Under the pieces are notes generated by a model. The model ran no database searches and had not been told where the DNA came from. It saw only the letters and a program-made list of their open reading frames with translations. This document shows positions 5,729 through 10,162 of a stretch of 10,162 bases of DNA, piece by piece. Within the stretch, counting starts at the first letter, position 1; the number at the start of each line of letters is the position of its first letter. Source of the DNA: an uncultured Fusibacter sp. (GTDB lineage Bacteria; Bacillota; Clostridia; Peptostreptococcales; Acidaminobacteraceae); assembly GCA_937958285.1 (NCBI GenBank), contig CALFXQ010000369.1:1-10162 (forward strand). The letters run 5' to 3'. Made by a program: the position numbers and the translations under genes.

Positions 5729-6730
5729 TTACTTTAAATGAAGTGGCGTTTCTACAAATTTAGTGAGCAGCTGAATGGCTGCTTCAATGTCTGCTTTAGA
5801 AGCGGTTTCGTGGGCGCTGTGCACGTAGCGCGTTGGTATTGACAGACAAGATGAAGGAATGCCCTCGCGGGTTAAGCTTATGGCGCCAGCATCTGTGCCA
5901 CCGAATTCAAGCACTTCCATTTGGTATTTAATATTTTCTGCTTTTGCGGTCTCAATGAGCTTTGCATTTACTGCGGGGTGAGAGAGTAAAGAATTGTCTC
6001 TTACCTTGATAGCTACACCCTCGTGAAGTTTTACAGCGAAGCGCTTTGCACCTGGCGTATCACCTGTAGCAGTGATATCTACGGCTAAGCCAAAATCGGG
6101 CTCGATGGCATAGGCGGTTGTCTTTCCACCGCGTGTTCCAACTTCCTCTTGCACCGTAAAGACAAAGTAACAATCATTGCCAACCAAGTCGATGCGCTTA
6201 AGGGCTTCCATCATAACAAAGCATCCGATGCGGTCATCCATAGCTGCTGTAGTAACGGTGTGGTCGGACTCAGAATAGTTGGGCGCATAGACGCAAATAT
6301 CGCCGATTGAAGCGACCTCTAGTGCTTCTTCTTTTGTCTTTGCACCGATATCTACATAAAGCTTATCTAAAGTGAGCTTTGCCATGTCTGCAGAACCTTC
6401 TGCATAAGCAATGCCAGTAGTGCCATCTTTAAACAGCACGCGTTCGCCATGGGTGATATACGGATTGATACCACCTATATTTGTAAGGCGAATAAAACCT
6501 TTATCGTCGATATCGGTGACCATTAAACCTATAGAATCCATGTGGCCAGCAATCATAAGTTTAGGACCATCGCCTTTCTTTCTGGCGATAACATTGCCCA
6601 TGCGATCGATTGAAACCTCGTCGACAAAGGACTTGATTTGTTTTACAATAAACTCGGCAACCTTGTGTTCGATGCTCGAAGGGCCGTAGATGTTCGTGAG
6701 GGCTCGTAAGCCAGGACTGTTAAAACCCAT
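5729..6730 (-). CDS. M42 family metallopeptidase (glutamyl/deblocking aminopeptidase type)
   Basis: A 333-residue cytosolic M42 (PepA/FrvX/CelM type) aminopeptidase. These enzymes use two zinc or cobalt ions and form large tetrahedral dodecamers that trim peptides. Expected ligands and catalytic residues are visible: His63 and Asp65 in AGHMDSIG, Asp165 in AMDDRIG (bridging), Glu195 (general base) and Glu196 in QEEVGTRGG, Asp218 in VDITATGD and His304 in RYVHSAHE. The GGTDAG motif (278-282) is also typical. Length is normal for the family. AGGAGG, five bases before ATG at 6730, supports the start. TTGACG and TATTGT with 17-base spacing (minus strand, 6805-6800 and 6782-6777) form a plausible promoter, so it is probably a single-gene unit. 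It is often annotated as endoglucanase by old error; peptidase is the better call. Exact peptide preference is unknown. Confidence 0.93.
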   Translation of the reverse strand: MGFNSPGLRALTNIYGPSSIEHKVAEFIVKQIKSFVDEVSIDRMGNVIARKKGDGPKLMIAGHMDSIGLMVTDIDDKGFIRLTNIGGINPYITHGERVLFKDGTTGIAYAEGSADMAKLTLDKLYVDIGAKTKEEALEVASIGDICVYAPNYSESDHTVTTAAMDDRIGCFVMMEALKRIDLVGNDCYFVFTVQEEVGTRGGKTTAYAIEPDFGLAVDITATGDTPGAKRFAVKLHEGVAIKVRDNSLLSHPAVNAKLIETAKAENIKYQMEVLEFGGTDAGAISLTREGIPSSCLSIPTRYVHSAHETASKADIEAAIQLLTKFVETPLHLK

Positions 6731-6776
6731 TGCTTCCTCCTAGAAAAATTTGTTTAGATTAAAATCTCTACTTATA

Positions 6777-6805
6777 ACAATAGGGTAAGGGGATTAAACC
6801 GTCAA
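6777..6805 (-). promoter_or_regulatory. Probable promoter of the M42 peptidase gene
   Basis: On the minus strand TTGACG (6805-6800) is followed after 17 bases by TATTGT (6782-6777). This leaves about 40 bases of leader before the start codon at 6730. The -35 matches well and the -10 moderately. The plus strand of this 113-bp divergent gap must also hold a promoter for the nitroreductase-like gene, but I see no clear one. Confidence 0.5.
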
Positions 6806-6832
6806 TATAAAATGCCGATAAATATTTAAAAT

Positions 6833-6837
6833 GGAGG
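6833..6837 (+). promoter_or_regulatory. Ribosome binding site choosing between two adjacent ATG codons
   Basis: GGAGG lies before ATGATG at 6841-6846. The spacer is three bases to the first ATG and six to the second, so the second (6844) is more likely used. The protein differs by only one methionine. Confidence 0.6.
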
Positions 6838-6843
6838 TGTATG

Positions 6844-7626
6844 ATGGAAGCATGGATGATCGAGAGAAAATCGTGTCGCCGCTATCTAGATCAGCGAGTA
6901 CCCGAGGCGATTTTTGAGGCAATAGAAACGCAAAAGGAGAATTTTCAATTTCCCCATCACCAACAATTCGATTGGGGTGTAACTCTTATAAAAGAGGGCG
7001 CCCAGGTATCTAGTCATTTTACTGGGCCCATTAGTCGTTATGTCTGTGTGAAGGCACCTCACTATTTGCTGCTCAGCTGTGCCCCTCAAGAAAACGACAG
7101 CTTTTTAATTGGATTTTTGGGCCAGTGTTTTGTGCGAATGTTCACAGAGCTTGGCATTGCCACTTGCTGGGTGGGATTTCCCATAAAAGATGAACTCGCC
7201 CACAGTCTTGGTGTGCCCACGCGTCATCACTATAAGGTCATGATCGCCTTTGGTCATTCAGAAGCACAAGTACATAAACCAGCCATTGACAAACCAAGCG
7301 GGCACAAAAGAAAGACTTTAAGTCAAATTGGATATAATGGGCAAGAAGAAGATCAGTGGCTATACGAGGCACTAAACGTTGCGCCGTCTGCAGTAAATAC
7401 TCAGCCTTGGTATTTAGAGCACAAACAGGGGAGCTATCATTATTACGTCACAAAAAAATCCCTGCTCTCTCATCTTATTTCAAAAATGAATGCTATAGAT
7501 ATGGGTATTGGCTTTTATCATATCTACAGCACAATCAAAAGCAATGGTTATCGCATGAGTTGGGAATTCGAGGTCGAAAATTCGAACATAGGCAGACAGC
7601 TCCTGCACTTTAAATATTTTGAATAA
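6844..7626 (+). CDS. Nitroreductase-like flavoprotein (TM1586 type)
   Basis: A 260-residue protein of the nitroreductase fold, of the fused two-lobe kind named after Thermotoga TM1586. Such proteins bind FMN and some reduce nitro or quinone compounds with NAD(P)H; many have no known substrate. The N-terminal IERKSCRRY (6-14) is the usual FMN phosphate-binding start. GFLGQCFVRMFTELGIATCWVG (90-111) matches the helix leading to the FMN site, although I divide it only loosely. APSAVNTQPW (180-189) begins the second half and is highly typical. AIDMGIGFYH (217-226) is the closing helix. I prefer ATG 6844 over ATG 6841 because GGAGG (6833-6837) then has a six-base rather than three-base spacer. Its 3' end overlaps the convergent HD-GYP gene by 17 bp. 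No pathway is indicated by neighbours. Confidence 0.8.
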   Translation: MEAWMIERKSCRRYLDQRVPEAIFEAIETQKENFQFPHHQQFDWGVTLIKEGAQVSSHFTGPISRYVCVKAPHYLLLSCAPQENDSFLIGFLGQCFVRMFTELGIATCWVGFPIKDELAHSLGVPTRHHYKVMIAFGHSEAQVHKPAIDKPSGHKRKTLSQIGYNGQEEDQWLYEALNVAPSAVNTQPWYLEHKQGSYHYYVTKKSLLSHLISKMNAIDMGIGFYHIYSTIKSNGYRMSWEFEVENSNIGRQLLHFKYFE

Positions 7627-8725
7627 TACTTGTGATCGTCAGGTCCTTGACTACCATTAAGTCGAGGATCTGAGGGTCTAATTTTTTTTGACTCATATCC
7701 AACAGCTGTACCACCGGCCGTAGCGGAAAGTTGGCGGTGTCTTTTACAACACATGCACTAAGGCCATTGCTGAGTAGAACCAACGTACCAACAGGGTAGG
7801 GGTTGACCTTTCTGGTAAAAACCTCTATGACTTTAAAATCAAAACAACGCCCCGCATTGCCCATTAAGAATTCGAGGGCTTCGTGAGCTGTTATTGCAGG
7901 TGAACCAGGAACATCCGAGACCATATTGTCGTAGGCATTGCAAACAGACACAATGCGCGAAAAAACATGCAGGTTGTCGTGGGACGTACCCTTTGGAAAA
8001 CCGGTGCCGTCGAAGCACTCATGGTGCTGCAAGGCGATAATTCTCACTGGCGCCTCAAACTGAAAATTGTCTTTTAAGTAATTGTAGCCCATTGTCACAT
8101 GGCCCATAAGCGCTTTCGATTCCTCGATAGTCAGCGGTGCGTTTTGGGTTGCGAGAGCTTTTGGCAAAAAGAGCTTTCCAATGTCGTGCAACATGGCACC
8201 TAGAAACAAATTGTACAACTGATGTTTGTCGAGTCGCATTTCGATGCCAATGACTGCCGAGAGAATGGCCACTTGCAAGGCATGCTCGTACATGTGATTG
8301 TTGAGGTTTTTGATATCTACGAGATTGATCATCAACTGCTGATTTTTAGTAATATCGTCGACCACAAACTCACAAACCCCTTTTAATTTGCCCATGTATT
8401 TTTCCATTTGCTTTGCATTGAGGCGCTGCTTAAGACCAGTCTGGTCGCTGATCATTTCCTTTTGAAAGCTTTCGATATGCTTAAAGGTTTCCTTAATGGA
8501 TCGCATGGCTTTAATGCGCACTTCTGGGCGAATCACATCTTCGATGGTTTGATCGATAAGTCCATCGTCGATATAGATTGTGAAAATATTGTTCTCGACG
8601 ATGCGCTGGAGTATGTGTTCTGTAAGATAAGCGCCTTTTTTTAAGAGAATATCGCCATTTTCAGAGTAAATATTCTGACCGAGCAAGACGCCGCTCTTAA
8701 CGCTGTTAACAGGGACGATGCGCAT
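7610..8725 (-). CDS. HD-GYP domain protein, probable cyclic di-GMP phosphodiesterase
   Basis: A 371-residue protein with a short N-terminal domain (1-55, beginning MRIVPVNSVKSGVLLG, a type often found before HD-GYP domains in Clostridia), a charged linker of about 60-130 that may be helical, and an HD-GYP domain. Metal and catalytic signatures are His148 in YEHAL, the His180-Asp181 pair in LHDIGK, His209 in GHVTMGY, HHE at 234-236 and Asp266 in AYDNM. The GYP signature is GFP (242-244). No signal peptide or membrane segment is seen, so it is cytosolic. HD-GYP enzymes hydrolyse cyclic di-GMP to pGpG or GMP, lowering the signal that favours attachment. The start at 8725 is set by AGGAGG at 8732-8737; the frame remains open upstream to an ATG at 8758, which has no such site. 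It is transcribed away from rnfC. Confidence 0.9.
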   Translation of the reverse strand: MRIVPVNSVKSGVLLGQNIYSENGDILLKKGAYLTEHILQRIVENNIFTIYIDDGLIDQTIEDVIRPEVRIKAMRSIKETFKHIESFQKEMISDQTGLKQRLNAKQMEKYMGKLKGVCEFVVDDITKNQQLMINLVDIKNLNNHMYEHALQVAILSAVIGIEMRLDKHQLYNLFLGAMLHDIGKLFLPKALATQNAPLTIEESKALMGHVTMGYNYLKDNFQFEAPVRIIALQHHECFDGTGFPKGTSHDNLHVFSRIVSVCNAYDNMVSDVPGSPAITAHEALEFLMGNAGRCFDFKVIEVFTRKVNPYPVGTLVLLSNGLSACVVKDTANFPLRPVVQLLDMSQKKLDPQILDLMVVKDLTITSIIQNI

Positions 8726-8731
8726 AGTAAG

Positions 8732-8737
8732 CCTCCT
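8732..8737 (-). promoter_or_regulatory. Ribosome binding site that fixes the HD-GYP gene start
   Basis: The minus strand reads AGGAGG, then six bases, then ATG at 8725-8723. This favours the MRIVPVNS start over the upstream in-frame ATG at 8758, which would lie at or before the transcription start predicted from the -10 at 8773-8768. Confidence 0.8.
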
Positions 8738-8767
8738 GTAGATAAGTAAAATACACACTTTGTGAAG

Positions 8768-8776
8768 AATATATCA
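8768..8776 (-). promoter_or_regulatory. Candidate extended -10 promoter of the HD-GYP gene
   Basis: The minus strand reads TGATATATT, an extended -10 (TGN then TATATT), placing the start near 8760 and giving a leader of about 35 bases. No good -35 is seen at the right distance, which is usual for extended -10 promoters. Confidence 0.45.
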
Positions 8777-8810
8777 TTAAAAAGTCTTACTTTTCTTTAT
8801 TAAAAACTGT

Positions 8811-8818
8811 GATATAAT
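8811..8818 (+). promoter_or_regulatory. Candidate extended -10 promoter of the rnf operon
   Basis: TATAAT at 8813-8818 is a perfect -10 and is preceded by TG at 8810-8811 plus one base, forming an extended -10. A -35 is not obvious (TTTTCT at 8791-8796 is the nearest). Transcription would start near 8825, giving rnfC an untranslated leader of close to 200 bases. The HD-GYP promoter faces the other way about 40 bp away. Confidence 0.5.
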
Positions 8819-9021
8819 TAAGGAGCTGTAACATCCGCTAACTGTCTGGATGCTTATTTTTAAGAGTTTTTATTGTATACAATATACGATAATACACCCC
8901 TTGCATAAGCAAAAAATATCAGTGAGCACCAGTATATCGTGCGATGCAAAAAAACGCACGCATTAAGAAGCGACAGGAAAACGTTGTCACATTGCATACA
9001 CACAATAAAGAGGTGGCATTA
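8819..9021 (+). other. Leader/intergenic region in front of rnfC with inverted repeats
   Basis: No gene is visible here. It contains CATCC/GGATG (8833-8837 with 8848-8852), a perfect 14-bp palindrome TATTGTATACAATA at 8871-8884, and CGTGCG (8938-8943) pairing with CGCACG (8955-8960) across an 11-base A-rich loop. TGCTTAT at 8851-8857 could also pair with ATAAGCA at 8905-8911. None matches a riboswitch class I can recognise by eye, and no T tract marks a terminator. The palindrome could be an operator for a dimeric repressor. The ribosome site AGAGGTGG precedes the rnfC ATG. Confidence 0.45.
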
Positions 9022-10162
9022 ATGAGCGTTTTGTCATTTGTAGGTGGCATTCATCCACCACACCAAAAGCATAGTACGGAGCATAAGTCCCTTGTGCACA
9101 TTCCCGTATCTAAGCTGATTACTATTCCCATGCGTCAGCATATCGGGGCGCCTAGCGATCCCGTGGTCAAGGTTGGCGATGCGGTTAAAGTGGGACAATT
9201 AATCGGCGAGGCAAGTTCCTTTGTAAGTGCATCTGTACATAGTTCGGTTTCTGGTATTGTCAAAGAGGTCGCAAAAAAGCTTACTTCTGGTGGTATGGAA
9301 GTCTGTGTTGTCATCGAAAACGACTTTCAAGACACACTAGACGATTCCGTGCGTCCAAAAGGCGACATCAAACAATTGTCAAGTGATGAGATAATCGCGC
9401 TCATTAAGTCAGCTGGTCTTGTGGGCATGGGCGGTGCTGGATTTCCACTACACGTCAAGTTAATGCCACCCAAAGACAAGAAAATCGATGCTATTGTATT
9501 AAACGGCGCAGAATGCGAACCCTATTTAACGGCAGATCACCGCTTAATGGTGGAGTACCCAGAAAGGGTTGTTTTGGGACTTCGCGCAATCATGAAAGCC
9601 CTCGATGTAGAAAAGGGCTATATCGGCATAGAAGACAATAAACACGATTGCATTCGCGCAATGACCGATGCTGCAAAACCCTATTCCGAAATACAAGTGG
9701 CTACACTTCATACTAAATACCCACAAGGTGCAGAAAAGCAACTTATTTTTGCATGTACGCAGCGACAAGTGCCCTCTGGCGGTCTCCCGATGGATGTTGG
9801 CGTTGTCGTGAGCAATGTGGCTACAGCGGCAGCGCTTGCCCATTATATTCAAACGGGTATGCCCTTAATCGAGCGCATTTGCACAGTTACCGGCGTTGGC
9901 ATTAAAGAACCACAGAATATTTGGCTGCGCGTTGGAACCCCTATTTCAGATGTTATCGAAGCCTGTGGCGGCTATGCGGTCGAACCTGGCAAATTGATTC
10001 TAGGCGGACCCATGATGGGTCTTGCACAACCAACGGCAGAGATGCCTTCTACTAAAACCACCTCAGGCATTTTGGTGTTTGCTAAAGAAGAGGCCATGCT
10101 ACCAGAAGCGAGCCAATGTATTCAGTGTGGCAAGTGCGTCAGTATCTGCCCAGCCTTCTTAC
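9022..10162 (+). CDS. rnfC: Rnf electron transport complex subunit C (gene runs off the right end)
   Basis: The first 380 residues of RnfC, a peripheral flavo-iron-sulfur subunit of the membrane Rnf complex, which passes electrons from reduced ferredoxin to NAD+ and pumps Na+ or H+ outward. Visible are the N-terminal FVGGIHPP, a biotinyl-like beta region with VKVGDAVKVGQ and SSVSGIV (about 49-80), the glycine-rich GLVGMGGAGFP (132-142) as in NuoF flavin/NADH-binding subunits, LNGAECEPYLTADHR (160-174), KYPQGAEKQL (232-241) and the first 4Fe-4S cluster, Cys366, Cys369, Cys372 and Cys376, followed by proline. A second cluster should lie beyond the window. Start 9022 has the ribosome site AGAGGTGG. 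As the first gene after a promoter region, it fits the rnfCDGEAB order common in Clostridia rather than the gamma-proteobacterial rnfA-first order. Confidence 0.95.
   Translation, partial: MSVLSFVGGIHPPHQKHSTEHKSLVHIPVSKLITIPMRQHIGAPSDPVVKVGDAVKVGQLIGEASSFVSASVHSSVSGIVKEVAKKLTSGGMEVCVVIENDFQDTLDDSVRPKGDIKQLSSDEIIALIKSAGLVGMGGAGFPLHVKLMPPKDKKIDAIVLNGAECEPYLTADHRLMVEYPERVVLGLRAIMKALDVEKGYIGIEDNKHDCIRAMTDAAKPYSEIQVATLHTKYPQGAEKQLIFACTQRQVPSGGLPMDVGVVVSNVATAAALAHYIQTGMPLIERICTVTGVGIKEPQNIWLRVGTPISDVIEACGGYAVEPGKLILGGPMMGLAQPTAEMPSTKTTSGILVFAKEEAMLPEASQCIQCGKCVSICPAFL

Noticed and set aside
7356..7754. Extra open frames on both strands around the nitroreductase/HD-GYP junction
   Set aside because: They are out-of-frame shadows of the two real genes, without ribosome sites or domains.
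9544..9852. Open frame of 102 codons on the minus strand
   Set aside because: It lies wholly inside rnfC, whose protein is clearly conserved; the reverse frame has no supporting features.
1..10162. Search for a phage, toxin-antitoxin, defence or other mobile module
   Set aside because: No transposase, integrase, toxin-like pair, restriction or CRISPR component is visible; every sizeable conserved frame belongs to a known housekeeping, transport or energy family.

Overview
This window reads as an ordinary stretch of chromosome from an anaerobic Firmicute, most likely of the class Clostridia. The assignment rests on content and gene order: polA directly followed by coaE, purine-rich AGGAGG-type ribosome binding sites, an AdcA/ZnuA-like zinc lipoprotein with a Gram-positive style ATPase, an M42 aminopeptidase, an HD-GYP protein with a short N-terminal domain, and an Rnf cluster that begins with rnfC. 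Base composition looks moderate (roughly mid-40s % GC by eye). I cannot name a genus from the sequence alone.

Layout. Bases 1-925 (+) hold the 3' end of DNA polymerase I and complete coaE (last step of coenzyme A synthesis). A HAD-family sugar-phosphate mutase/phosphatase (934-1662, -) converges on coaE. Bases 1804-2149 (+) are a leucine tRNA cluster: two identical tRNA-Leu(GAG) genes in tandem and one tRNA-Leu(CAG), with a promoter in front and an intrinsic terminator behind. Bases 2311-5587 (+) are a complete zinc uptake operon: candidate operator, lipoprotein receptor (znuA), ATPase (znuC), permease (znuB) and a Fur-family regulator, probably Zur. It ends in a strong bidirectional hairpin terminator shared with the convergent M42 aminopeptidase (5729-6730, -). 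Divergent from that is a TM1586-type nitroreductase-like flavoprotein (6844-7626, +). Its 3' end overlaps by 17 bp with a convergent HD-GYP phosphodiesterase gene (7610-8725, -). A 296-bp divergent intergenic region with back-to-back extended -10 promoters and a 14-bp perfect palindrome separates that gene from rnfC (9022 to the window end, +), the first gene of an Rnf ferredoxin:NAD+ oxidoreductase cluster.

How they work together. The clearest functional unit is the zinc operon: extracellular Zn(II) capture, membrane transport and a zinc-sensing repressor, with histidine-rich stretches in three of its four proteins. RnfC points to energy conservation by ion pumping from reduced ferredoxin. 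The HD-GYP protein points to cyclic di-GMP turnover. The rest are housekeeping or general metabolism.

I did not find a convincing new biological system. The points most worth a second look are the unusual Walker A motif and cytoplasmic histidine tail of the ZnuC ATPase, the TTGCAA dyad in front of znuA, the leader of rnfC, and the unexplained N-terminal extension of the HAD protein.
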